Shown here: piece after piece, positions 53,600 to 61,644 of the stretch | How positions within the stretch are numbered: the first letter of the stretch is position 1 | How the letters are laid out: each line of letters starts with the position of its first letter | Assembly: GCA_965222935.1 (NCBI GenBank) | Contig: CBDCVA010000002.1 | Coordinates: 806,001-870,000, forward strand | From: CBDCVA01 sp965222935 [NCBI: Candidatus Latescibacterota bacterium] | GTDB lineage: Bacteria > Latescibacterota > CBDCVA01 | Direction: 5' to 3' | Length of the DNA stretch: 64,000 nt | Position numbers and translations under genes: made by a program | Notes under the pieces: model-generated | Database searches by the model: none | Told to the model about the DNA's origin: nothing | The model's input: only the letters and a program-made list of their open reading frames with translations

Positions 53600-53911
53600 A
53601 TGGCCGAAGAACTTCCTGCGACGCTCGCTGATTTCCAGAAGCGTTTTCCCGCTGTGTGGGAAGCGTACGCCGCACTGCGGGATGCCTGCGGCGGGGCGGG
53701 TCCGCTGGACCCGAAGACTGCCGAGCTCATCAAGATCGCTGTCGAGGTAGCCCGAGGCGCATCGGGCGGGCTGATCGCTCACGCCACCCGCGCGAGACGG
53801 GCCGGCGCGACGGATGAGGAGATCCTGCACGCGGTCGCGATCACGACCCCGCTGGTGGGCTTTCCCGCTGCGCTGGCGGCTACGGCAACGCTGCGCGACC
53901 ACGGCTGGTAA
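53600..53911 (+). CDS. Carboxymuconolactone decarboxylase-family protein
   Basis: The 103-aa AhpD-like protein starts MAEELPATLADFQKRFPAVW behind GGAGAACCTA. The helical core AELIKIAVEVARGASGGLIA and HATRARRAGATDEEILHAVA keeps the His, but the Cys-x2-Cys pair of AhpD is replaced by Ala/Gly, so thiol peroxidase activity is unlikely. Such Cys-less versions are common and uncharacterised. It stands alone. Confidence 0.8.
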   Translation: MAEELPATLADFQKRFPAVWEAYAALRDACGGAGPLDPKTAELIKIAVEVARGASGGLIAHATRARRAGATDEEILHAVAITTPLVGFPAALAATATLRDHGW

Positions 53912-53982
53912 AGCAAACAACTGGCTTGGCCGTCGACTGTATGGCCCCTAGGGAAGCTCCTGGCTGGAGCTATCAGCCACCA

Positions 53983-54117
53983 TCATCTACGTTTTGTACC
54001 GTCTCTCGGGGGAGCTTCGTTCTCGTATATGATCTTCCCCTTTGGAGCCTGCGGCCTCTCTGGAGTCTGCGGCTTCTGGGGTTCAGGTTTCTGAGGCTTG
54101 GGCTTATCTTGAGGCAT
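53983..54117 (-). CDS. Small Pro/Lys-rich protein
   Basis: A 44-aa frame not found by length filters: it starts MPQDKPKPQKPEPQKPQT and ends PPRDGTKRR. A strong GGAGGT site lies just upstream of the ATG at 54117. Its start overlaps the end of the membrane-peptide frame at 54104 by 14 bases, a typical coupled arrangement. The N-terminal half consists of Pro-Lys/Gln repeats. Function unknown; a linker or wall-associated peptide is conceivable. Confidence 0.5.
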   Translation of the reverse strand: MPQDKPKPQKPEPQKPQTPERPQAPKGKIIYENEAPPRDGTKRR

Positions 54118-54283
54118 CTTCTTCACCTCCACCTTCGTTGATTAACTCCACCTTTTGCATTTTCGGAATCGAAGGGTATACCGCATAAAAAGCGACAGAA
54201 CTCAAAATCAGAGCGCCGAGAGAAATCACAATCCAAGTCTTAGCCCTATGTAGATATTTCGATTTCTCATGGTTGTTCTGCAA
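54104..54283 (-). CDS. Small single-span membrane protein
   Basis: The AT-rich frame encodes about 59 aa: a charged start (NNHEKSKYLHRAK), one membrane helix (TWIVISLGALILSSVAFYAV) and a short acidic tail (GGGEEDASR). The start is uncertain: a TTG at 54283 is used here; the frame is open to an ATG at 54367 with less credible residues. The stop overlaps the start of the Pro/Lys-rich gene. Base composition is clearly lower in GC than the neighbours, suggesting transfer. Confidence 0.45.
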   Translation of the reverse strand: MQNNHEKSKYLHRAKTWIVISLGALILSSVAFYAVYPSIPKMQKVELINEGGGEEDASR

Positions 54284-54365
54284 ATTCAGGGAGGGGGTAC
54301 TTGACCCTGACGGCACTCCGTTGCATGCTCGGGGAGCGTGTCCGACGGAAGGAAGGAGTCTCACC

Positions 54366-54531
54366 ATGCCCCGGAACCGGAAAAAGAAAAAGCCAGACCG
54401 CCCCGGTGATCTACAAGATGCCGGAGCGCATCGACACCTCTCCGGATGAGATCGCCGATGCAGTGCTCAGGACCAAGCCAAAGAGTGAGTGGCGGTACGA
54501 GCAGGAAGCCAAGCGGAAGCGAGAGCCGTAG
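54366..54531 (+). pseudogene. Small basic protein, frame disrupted
   Basis: GGAAGGAG precedes an ATG at 54366 that opens MPRNRKKKKPDRP, then runs to an early stop. One base further, the next frame reads APVIYKMPERIDTSPDEIAD and continues to WRYEQEAKRKREP before TAG at 54529-54531. Joining them needs a +1 shift (or an indel) near the A-rich run at 54381-54392. The second part could start on its own at the ATG near 54418. The MPERI-TSPDEIA pattern seems familiar from small unassigned proteins, but I cannot name a family. Confidence 0.4.
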
Positions 54532-54551
54532 GACTCTCACTCAGTGTACAT

Positions 54552-55908
54552 ACACAGGTATATAATCCCCAAAAAATGTGAAGCTATCTCAAAAACCTAC
54601 CGGCCCTACCGAGAACACAGCATCGGCGGAGCCCCCTACCCACCTAATGTACCCCCACACGGGTGGCCCCGCCTCGGCTAGCTTCCTCTATATTCGGGCA
54701 GCCATTTTCTAACGCAGGCGGTACTCGATAGCCATATTGAAGCTCTGAGTGGGGTCCTGGCCGCGCTCCTTGGCGATCGTTCCGGTGACATTGAGGTTGA
54801 TCTGATTCTCGATGAAGAAAATGAACCCCGACCGCACCTGCTCTACCACTGTTGCCTCGACGCTCGGCTCGCTGCGCGAGGCGGTTAAGATGTTACTGAG
54901 CGTAAAGTCGATGCGGTTAGTCAACTCATACAGATAGTTCAGCGAACTCGACAGCGTAAAGATGTTGGTGCCAAAATCGCCAGTGAATGGCGAGGAGTAC
55001 TGGGCGCCGAAGTCGAACTGAGACTTCCAGCCCACAGGCCGCGAGTACCGCATTCGCAGAGACAGTCCCGGGTCCTGGGCTGAGGTGTCTGAGTCCTTCG
55101 TCAAAACCTCGAAGCGGACGCCCGTGCGCACGTCCCAGCCGATAAAGCGCTCGTTCACATGTTCTTGGAAGAGCACTTCATCGACGCGCAGCGAGCCGAC
55201 GGCACCGAATCCTCCACGAACAAACAGTCCAGACTCGGCGATAATTTTCTCCATCGCTTCAAACCACTTAATCTTGTAACGGTCGCCAAATTCGGTCTCA
55301 AATTCGTCCTGGCGCTCGATCACCTGCGCAAGTGCAACCAGCGTCTTCTTCGGCAGAGATCCCTCGATCAATCCTTCACTCAGCAGGAATTCCTCAATAC
55401 GCACCGCAAGGGCAAGCGGCGTGACGCGGATGAAGCGTCCGTACCCCACGCCCGGCGTAACGTCGATAGTCGGGCGATCGAACTCACTGTTGCCAGTGAC
55501 GCGAAGTTCGCCGGAGTAGAAAACATTACCTTCCGGCTTGAAGTACTTCCTGATCCCTGGATCCGCCACGAAATTGTAGGAGCCTTCCTGCGTGTCGTCA
55601 GCCGTGCGATGTGTCGACCCGACGCCGTTGAAGTTGAGGTCCCAAGCGTAAGGCAAGGAGTTGAAATAACGGCGGTACACCAACGAAGCCGAGCCGTCGT
55701 TGGTTCCGGTGTCGCTTCCGCTGCCAGCGTAGGAGTACGTGCCTCCGAGGCGTAGCTGCTGGGCAGTGCTCACTGGAACATCGTAGTCCGCGGGAGAGAC
55801 CGCCTGCAGTTGGGACGGTGCGACGAAGGCGACAGTGAGCAGAGCCAAAACTGTGCGCGTGTTTACCATTGCATTACTCCTTCGGGTTAGGGAATTATAT
55901 ACCTGTGT
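54552..55908. repeat. 15-bp inverted repeat around a beta-barrel gene
   Basis: ACACAGGTATATAAT at 54552-54566 recurs as its exact complement at 55894-55908. Both contain TATAAT preceded by GGTA, so one (minus strand, 55894) may simply be the -10 region of the barrel gene; the other (plus strand, 54561) has no gene behind it. The enclosed unit is 1.36 kb. Confidence 0.5.
54709..55869 (-). CDS. Outer-membrane beta-barrel protein, unassigned
   Basis: The 386-aa product has a signal peptide (NTRTVLALLTVAFVAPSQLQA) and alternating beta strands over most of its length, with a charged helical insert in the middle (about 150-215, LIEGSLPKKTLVALAQVIER). It ends MAIEYRLR. The start has GAAGGAG 7 bases upstream and a TATAAT at 55899-55894 as a likely -10 box. 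GC content is lower than in flanking genes, and an inverted repeat encloses it. No family recognised; a small porin-like or DUF481-like role is only a guess. Confidence 0.6.
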   Translation of the reverse strand: MVNTRTVLALLTVAFVAPSQLQAVSPADYDVPVSTAQQLRLGGTYSYAGSGSDTGTNDGSASLVYRRYFNSLPYAWDLNFNGVGSTHRTADDTQEGSYNFVADPGIRKYFKPEGNVFYSGELRVTGNSEFDRPTIDVTPGVGYGRFIRVTPLALAVRIEEFLLSEGLIEGSLPKKTLVALAQVIERQDEFETEFGDRYKIKWFEAMEKIIAESGLFVRGGFGAVGSLRVDEVLFQEHVNERFIGWDVRTGVRFEVLTKDSDTSAQDPGLSLRMRYSRPVGWKSQFDFGAQYSSPFTGDFGTNIFTLSSSLNYLYELTNRIDFTLSNILTASRSEPSVEATVVEQVRSGFIFFIENQINLNVTGTIAKERGQDPTQSFNMAIEYRLR

Positions 55909-56087
55909 CCACGTGGAGTCCTACCTAATTAGAAGCTGTTCACGACAGCGTTGTAGGACGCCACGTCAATATATAATTCGCGCTAGAGAAATCAAGTGGT
56001 AGGGATGGGAGGGGTGAGACAAAGTTAAGTATATAAGTCCCGCCGGACATGATCGATTCCCAATATAAACAGTGAAGCGGTCTTTGG

Positions 56088-56444
56088 CTATTCGCTCTGA
56101 TCCGTCTCCTCGCGCACCCACTCCAGGTACTCCCGGTCCCCGGCATCGATCCCGACGGCGACCGCCGAGAAGACCTCATAGCTGTGCAGGGGCCTGATCG
56201 CCTCGACGAGCCGATCCACCAGAGCAAGGCACGTCTTGGCGATCAACAGGAGCTCCTGAGCGTCCTGGATCGCGCCCTCCCAACGGTAGAACGAGCGAAC
56301 TCCGGCTACGATATTGACGGCCGCCGCGAGCCTCTCGGCCACGAGATGGCGGGCGATGCGCTCGGCCTCGTCCTCCACCCCCACCGTGATCAAGACGATA
56401 CAGAACTCGGATGCGCTTTCCCGCTCTCCCTGCGTTTTTTCCAT
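56088..56444 (-). CDS. cutA: Divalent-cation tolerance protein CutA
   Basis: The 118-aa protein matches CutA, a trimeric ferredoxin-fold protein linked to copper tolerance and PII-like signalling. It contains VLITVGVEDEAERIARHLV, ERLAAAVNIV, VRSFYRWEGAIQDAQELLLI and LHSYEVFSAVAVGIDAG (consensus LHPYEVP; here HSYEVF). The first dozen residues are extra compared with the family. Transcribed in the same direction as the GNAT gene 32 bases upstream. Confidence 0.85.
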   Translation of the reverse strand: MEKTQGERESASEFCIVLITVGVEDEAERIARHLVAERLAAAVNIVAGVRSFYRWEGAIQDAQELLLIAKTCLALVDRLVEAIRPLHSYEVFSAVAVGIDAGDREYLEWVREETDQSE

Positions 56445-56476
56445 CGCGCCCTCGCCGGGTCAGCGTCGAGACCCGT

Positions 56477-57175
56477 TTACGTGAAATGAAGATCGACGCC
56501 GTAAAGGATCAGCCCCAGCTTCTCGGCCACGCGCTGCGACGCGACGTTCTCCCACCATGTGTCGTAGAGAGGCACAAGGCCCAGTTCGCGGACCGTCAAC
56601 GCCCAGCCCGCGACGGCACGCGCGGCGTATCCCCTACCCCGGTGCTCCTCCAGCGTCTCGACACCAGCCCCCGCCGCCCGGGATGAGGTGCGCGCGTTGC
56701 AGCAGATGGAGACCGCCCTCCCACCCTCGACTACGGCGAACACGAGAGTGTTATCCAACCCAAGCTCAGGAACCATATCCGCAAAACCCGGCCTCAAAAG
56801 ATCCCCGTTATCAACGGTGATCCTCACCGCATCCCCGGGATGCGCGATCTCGTCGGGAAACCGATACACTGGCCCCATGTAGTCGCGCTGAATCTCGCCG
56901 TGGGTCGCCAACACATCCCTGTATGATTCGAGATGGACGGGCGGCATCCGCAGATCGGGCATTACCGGTTCCGATGCGCATAGTGCCTTCAGCTCAGCCA
57001 CCACATCCACCGGCAGGTCGTGCCGGAAGCGCCAAAGGTTTCCTTCCGCGGTCCGGCCCAAGAAGAAGCGTGGCGCGGGAGGCTTTTCAAGCTTGTTGAT
57101 GGACGCGAGGCGTCCGTTTTGGTCGTGGATGAAGAGCACCTCAACGTGGATTTCCATCAACTCAAGGTCGGTCAT
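56477..57175 (-). CDS. GNAT-family acetyltransferase
   Basis: The 232-aa protein has an uncharacterised N-terminal half (about 1-130) and a C-terminal GNAT fold (about 135-232). The acetyl-CoA site is seen in GAGVETLEEHRGRGYAARAV (R-x-x-G-x-G/A) and the end in LVPLYDTWWENVASQRVAEK, a pattern of the FR47-like/GNAT subgroup. An in-frame ATG at 57157 is an alternative start. The substrate is unknown. It probably shares a transcript with cutA. Confidence 0.75.
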   Translation of the reverse strand: MTDLELMEIHVEVLFIHDQNGRLASINKLEKPPAPRFFLGRTAEGNLWRFRHDLPVDVVAELKALCASEPVMPDLRMPPVHLESYRDVLATHGEIQRDYMGPVYRFPDEIAHPGDAVRITVDNGDLLRPGFADMVPELGLDNTLVFAVVEGGRAVSICCNARTSSRAAGAGVETLEEHRGRGYAARAVAGWALTVRELGLVPLYDTWWENVASQRVAEKLGLILYGVDLHFT

Positions 57176-57259
57176 CTGGCGGCGTATCCCCCATCCGCAC
57201 GAGCGCCTAGACCGGCGGCGTCCTCAGCGTGCCCACGGCGCGACGGGCCAGCGACGACC

Positions 57260-60200
57260 TTAGCCAACCCGATGCAGATGCGCCGTCAAGCGCTCGCGCG
57301 CCTCGAGGACGAGGCTGAAGAGGCTGGGGACCAAAAAGAGGGTGAAGACCGTCGAGAGGGCGAGTCCGCCCACGACGACGCTGCCCAACCCCCGGTAGAG
57401 CTCTGAGCCCGAGCCGGGCATGAGGATCAAGGGCAGCATCCCGAAGATGCTCGTGGTTGTGCTCATGAAGATGGGCCGGATGCGCACTCGGACCGATTCG
57501 CGAACCGCCTCCAGGGGTGCCATGCCCCCGCCCCGGAGATTGGCCAAGGCCTGGTGAACGATCAAAATGGCGTTATTGACGACGATCCCGATCAGGACCA
57601 CGAACCCCAGCATCGTCAGGATGTCCAAGGGTTGGTAGGCAATCAACAGGTTCACCGCCCCCAGGCCCAGAAAACCCCCCAGCGCCGCGAGCGGCACGCT
57701 GAACAGGATGACAAACGGATACAGAAAGCTCTCAAACAGCGCTGCCATGAGCAGGTATGTGATCACCAGCGCGAGGACGAAATTCCACTGAAGAGCCTGG
57801 CGCGTCACCGTCAGCTTATCCGCTGTGCCTGCGAGGGTGATCCCGTAGGGCCCGGCGAGCTGACCCGATGCGTGCAAGGGCTCCAGGACCTCCGCCTCGA
57901 CGCGTTCGATCGCGTCCTCCAGGGCCATCCGTTCGGGGGGCATGATCTGGATCACAACCGCCCGATCACGCTCGATATGGTTGATCTGTTCCGGCCCCGT
58001 AGTCACGGCCACCTGCCCGACCGAGCCCAGGGTCACCAGCCCTCCACCGGTAGCGGTGATGGGCAGCTCCTCCAGGTCCTGCGTTCTCCGGGCGTAGGTG
58101 CGGTCGCCCATGAGCGTGAGATCGATCTTCCGTCCGTCGTAATGATACTCGCTCACCTTCCTGCCGTCCACGAGCACATCCACGATCACGCCCAGATCGT
58201 AGCTGCTGAGTCCCAGTTCCGCCGCGCGCTCTCGATCGGGGACGAGCTGCACCTCGGGGTTGCCCAGGCCGAGGCTGGGAATAGGCCGCACCTGCGCCTC
58301 CGGCAGAACCTCGTGAACCCTGCCGAAGATCTGGCCGCCCAAGGCCATCAGGTGCTCAAGATCGGGACCATGAATCTCGACATCGATCGTTCGCCCCTGC
58401 GCGAGGCCGCGCTCGAAGAGGCTCGCCTGTTGCACGATGGGGAGCAGACCTGGCACGCCACCCAGAGGCCGCATGACGATTGGGATGAGCTCCTTGACGC
58501 GCTCAGGTTCCCTGCTCGTCATGCCCGTGAAGGCCATCCTGCCGCGCGCGACGAAGAAGAAATTGTCCACCGGTGGTCCTTCAAGCCGAGCTTCCTCGGG
58601 CGAACCGGGCTCCGCCCGATAGTAGGGCCGCAGGGTGCTATCCAACCGCTCGCCGATAGCCAACAACTCGCCCAGGTTATAGCCCGGCGGAGGAAGCAAA
58701 AGGCCGAAGATCAGGTTCCGGTTGCCTCCCGGCAGGTACTCGGTCTTGGGAGCAATCAGCCACGAAAGCCCGATGCTCACCGCCGTCATCCCGACCACGA
58801 CAACAAGCCGCGCACGCACGCTGCCCAGGAGCCGCTCGATGATCGCCGTCACCGTCTCCTCGAAACGGTGCCCCAGCCGAGAAAGACGGCTGCCGTCGGA
58901 GGCGATTCCGCCCTGAGCGATGCGCAGGATCCTCGCCGCCATGGTGGGGATGACCGTGATCGAGACGACGAGGCTGAGCACGACTGCGCAGCTCACAGCG
59001 ATGGCGATGTCCCTGAAGAGCTGGCCCGCCTCCTCCTGGATGTAGACGACGGGTAGAAAGACCGCAACGGTCGTCAGGGTGCTTGCCAGCACCGCTCCCC
59101 AGACCTGTGACGTCCCCTCGTATGCCGCCTCGGTTCGGGACCCGCCCAATTGCCTATGGCGGTAGATGTTCTCCAAGACGACGATGGCTGCATCCACCAC
59201 TATCCCCACCGCGAACGCCAGCCCCGCAAGGCTCACCACGTTGAGGTTTCGGCCCAACAGCGTCATCGCCAGGAACGTGCCGACGGCGCTAATCGGGATA
59301 GCTGCGGCGATGATCAGGGTGCTTGTGATGCTCCGCAGGAAGACCAGAAGTACACCGATGGCGAGCAGCCCCCCGAGGACGATGTTCTGCTCCACCAGAC
59401 CGATCGCGTCCTCGATGTACTCGGTCTCATCGTAGACTTGGACCAATCGCAAGCCCTGGCCCGGTAAGACATCGCGGCCCAGTTCTGCTACCGCCTCGCG
59501 CAGGCCCGCCATCGTCTCCAGCACGTTGGTCCCGGTCTGCCGCAACGCGTTGAGCGCGATCGCCTCCGTATCCTTGTGGCGAACGACGGCGTCCAGCTTC
59601 TTGAACCCCAGTTCCGCCCTCGCCACGTCGCGGACGTAGACGGGCGTCCCATTGCGCTGGGCGATGATGGTTCGCTCGACGTCCGCAGGGCTGTGGTACT
59701 CGCCAACGGTGCGCACCAGATAGCGCCTCTTGCCCTCGTCGAAGTCGCCGCCGGAAGTGTTTAGGTTCTCGCGGTCGAGCGCCGCTGCCATTTCCCCAAG
59801 GGTGATGCCCCGCGCGGCGAGCTTGTTGGGGTCCACGATGACCTGAAGCTCGCGCTCCCGCCCCCCGTAGACGTTGGACTGTGCCACGCCGGGCACCCGC
59901 TCGAACCGGGGTTTGATCACGTCCTCCGCGAAATCCCGCATCGTCGAGATGTCGCCCCCAACGCCAGGCCGGAACGAGAGGACAAACCACGCCATCGCGC
60001 CGCGTCCCACGTCCACGCTCGTGACCACAGGCTTTTCTGCGTCCTGCGGGTACTGGCGCACCTGTTCGAGCCGGTTCGATACCTTGAGCAGCGAGGCATC
60101 CTGCGGCGTGCCGACCTGGAACTCCAGGACCACGCGCCCCATGTTCTCGTGGCTTTCGCTAGTCATTCGGACCAAGCCGTCGAGTGCTTTAAGTTGCTCT

Positions 60201-60403
60201 TCCTGCTCCTCGACGATCTCGCGCTCGACCTCTTGCGGACTGGCCCCCGGCCAGATCGTCTCGACGGTGACCTGCGGACGCTCCACGTCGGGGGTGAGCT
60301 GCACCGGAATGCGGAAGAGCGAGATAAAACCGAAAAGGGCGATCAGGATGACCCCGACCGCCACGGTGATGGGATAGCGAATGGACGAATCGACCAGCTT
60401 CAC
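57260..60403 (-). CDS. RND-family efflux transporter, inner-membrane subunit
   Basis: The 1047-aa protein belongs to the AcrB/CusA superfamily. The start is MKLVDSSIRYPITVAVGVIL, and there are twelve membrane spans in the usual two halves with large periplasmic loops. In TM4 the proton-relay site reads GIVVDAAIVVLENIY: one Asp is kept, the second is Ala, as in CusA. TM10 reads GIVVNNAILIVHQ rather than a Lys-containing form. It overlaps the adaptor gene by ATGA (60403-60400), so the pair is an operon. No TolC-like outer-membrane factor is in the window. Substrates are unknown. Confidence 0.9.
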   Translation of the reverse strand: MKLVDSSIRYPITVAVGVILIALFGFISLFRIPVQLTPDVERPQVTVETIWPGASPQEVEREIVEEQEEQLKALDGLVRMTSESHENMGRVVLEFQVGTPQDASLLKVSNRLEQVRQYPQDAEKPVVTSVDVGRGAMAWFVLSFRPGVGGDISTMRDFAEDVIKPRFERVPGVAQSNVYGGRERELQVIVDPNKLAARGITLGEMAAALDRENLNTSGGDFDEGKRRYLVRTVGEYHSPADVERTIIAQRNGTPVYVRDVARAELGFKKLDAVVRHKDTEAIALNALRQTGTNVLETMAGLREAVAELGRDVLPGQGLRLVQVYDETEYIEDAIGLVEQNIVLGGLLAIGVLLVFLRSITSTLIIAAAIPISAVGTFLAMTLLGRNLNVVSLAGLAFAVGIVVDAAIVVLENIYRHRQLGGSRTEAAYEGTSQVWGAVLASTLTTVAVFLPVVYIQEEAGQLFRDIAIAVSCAVVLSLVVSITVIPTMAARILRIAQGGIASDGSRLSRLGHRFEETVTAIIERLLGSVRARLVVVVGMTAVSIGLSWLIAPKTEYLPGGNRNLIFGLLLPPPGYNLGELLAIGERLDSTLRPYYRAEPGSPEEARLEGPPVDNFFFVARGRMAFTGMTSREPERVKELIPIVMRPLGGVPGLLPIVQQASLFERGLAQGRTIDVEIHGPDLEHLMALGGQIFGRVHEVLPEAQVRPIPSLGLGNPEVQLVPDRERAAELGLSSYDLGVIVDVLVDGRKVSEYHYDGRKIDLTLMGDRTYARRTQDLEELPITATGGGLVTLGSVGQVAVTTGPEQINHIERDRAVVIQIMPPERMALEDAIERVEAEVLEPLHASGQLAGPYGITLAGTADKLTVTRQALQWNFVLALVITYLLMAALFESFLYPFVILFSVPLAALGGFLGLGAVNLLIAYQPLDILTMLGFVVLIGIVVNNAILIVHQALANLRGGGMAPLEAVRESVRVRIRPIFMSTTTSIFGMLPLILMPGSGSELYRGLGSVVVGGLALSTVFTLFLVPSLFSLVLEARERLTAHLHRVG

Positions 60404-61500
60404 GGCGCTGCCCCAGCGGGCCCCACCAGGCGAACGGTCTGACCGGGGCGCAACCGCTCATTGCCGCGAACCACGACCAGTTCACCGGACTGGAGCGGCC
60501 CCTGGACCTCCACCGAGGTGTCGTGCGCCACACCGAGTACCACGGGCACGAAGCGCACTGTGTCCGCCTCCACGACGTAGACAAAAACCCTTTCCCCGCG
60601 CGTCACCAGGGCGTCCTTGGGCACCAGCGTTGAGGTCCGACCTTCACCCACGCGCAAGGTCACCCGCGCCAGCATGCCGCCTTTAATCGCCAGCTTGGCG
60701 TTCGGAAGCTCGACCTTGACGGGAAAGGTGCGCGTAGTCTCATCCGCTTGTGGGATAACGGCGATCACAACGCCATCCCCGCCCCGGCCGGCCAGCGCAT
60801 CGAAGGTCACGCTCGCCGCATCGCCGACCGTGACCGCGTTGATGTAGCGCTCGGGAACGTCCACGACGACGTGAACGCGGCTAAGGTTCACCAACTCGGC
60901 AATGGGCCCGCCTTCTCGAACCCATTCGCCGATCTCCGTGTGCAAGCTCACCACCGCACCCCCAAACGGCGCACGAATGCCGGTCCTTTCCAGGTCCACT
61001 TCCATCTTCTCCACCCGGGCAGCGAACTGCTCGGTGCGCTCAGCCCAGACGGCCCGCTCCGCCGCCGCATCCTGAAGCTCCTTGAGGGTACGGATGTCGT
61101 CCCCGAACAGTTGGCGCGCCCGTTCAAGATCGTGCTCCGCCAGCTCCAACTGCGCCTGACCCTCGGCGAGCACGGCGCGCGCCTCGCGCAGCTCCAGCTC
61201 CAGCGAACGCCCATCCAGTCGCGCCAAGACGGCCCCAGCTTCGACCAGGTCGCCCTCATCGGCCGGAACGCCCACAACCCGACCCTCGCACTCGCTGGCG
61301 ACCAGGCTATGCATCCTGGGCTCGGTGGTCCCCACCAGCGTGATCCTCGGGCTCACGTCGCCCATCCTGACCGACGCCGCACGAACCGGTGGCACAAAGT
61401 CACCCATCTGTGCGGACGCTAGGGGTGGGTGGATCGCCAAGAGCCCCAGGACGCATAAGGCCCGCACCGGCGCACACCCCCGCAGACGGATCAAAGACAT
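60400..61500 (-). CDS. RND efflux periplasmic adaptor
   Basis: The 366-aa membrane-fusion protein starts MSLIRLRGCAPVRALCVLGL with a signal peptide ending LASAQ. It has a lipoyl half (VVGVPADEGDLVEAGAVLARL), a coiled-coil hairpin (about 100-170, ELREARAVLAEGQAQLELAE), the second lipoyl half (TGIRAPFGGAVVSLHTEIGE) and beta-barrel/MP domains. It links the RND pump to an outer-membrane channel. The start lacks a good ribosome site; the frame is open to 61566, but the signal peptide favours 61500. There is no lipobox. Confidence 0.87.
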   Translation of the reverse strand: MSLIRLRGCAPVRALCVLGLLAIHPPLASAQMGDFVPPVRAASVRMGDVSPRITLVGTTEPRMHSLVASECEGRVVGVPADEGDLVEAGAVLARLDGRSLELELREARAVLAEGQAQLELAEHDLERARQLFGDDIRTLKELQDAAAERAVWAERTEQFAARVEKMEVDLERTGIRAPFGGAVVSLHTEIGEWVREGGPIAELVNLSRVHVVVDVPERYINAVTVGDAASVTFDALAGRGGDGVVIAVIPQADETTRTFPVKVELPNAKLAIKGGMLARVTLRVGEGRTSTLVPKDALVTRGERVFVYVVEADTVRFVPVVLGVAHDTSVEVQGPLQSGELVVVRGNERLRPGQTVRLVGPAGAAP

Positions 61501-61644
61501 ACACACAGCTTGTCGCCACTTTGAGCCATGAGTCCCTCCAAGGATCACAGGATGCGGAGATCCCAAGCGCGCCGGCGTTTCGAGTCCTCCGCCTTCAAAA
61601 GTGAAGCTGCGACGGATCGATGATAAGCGTCATCGCGTCCTGCA

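Noticed and set aside
57554-59056. 500-codon plus-strand frame over the RND gene
   Set aside because: His/Gln/Asp-rich mirror frame of a well-identified transporter.
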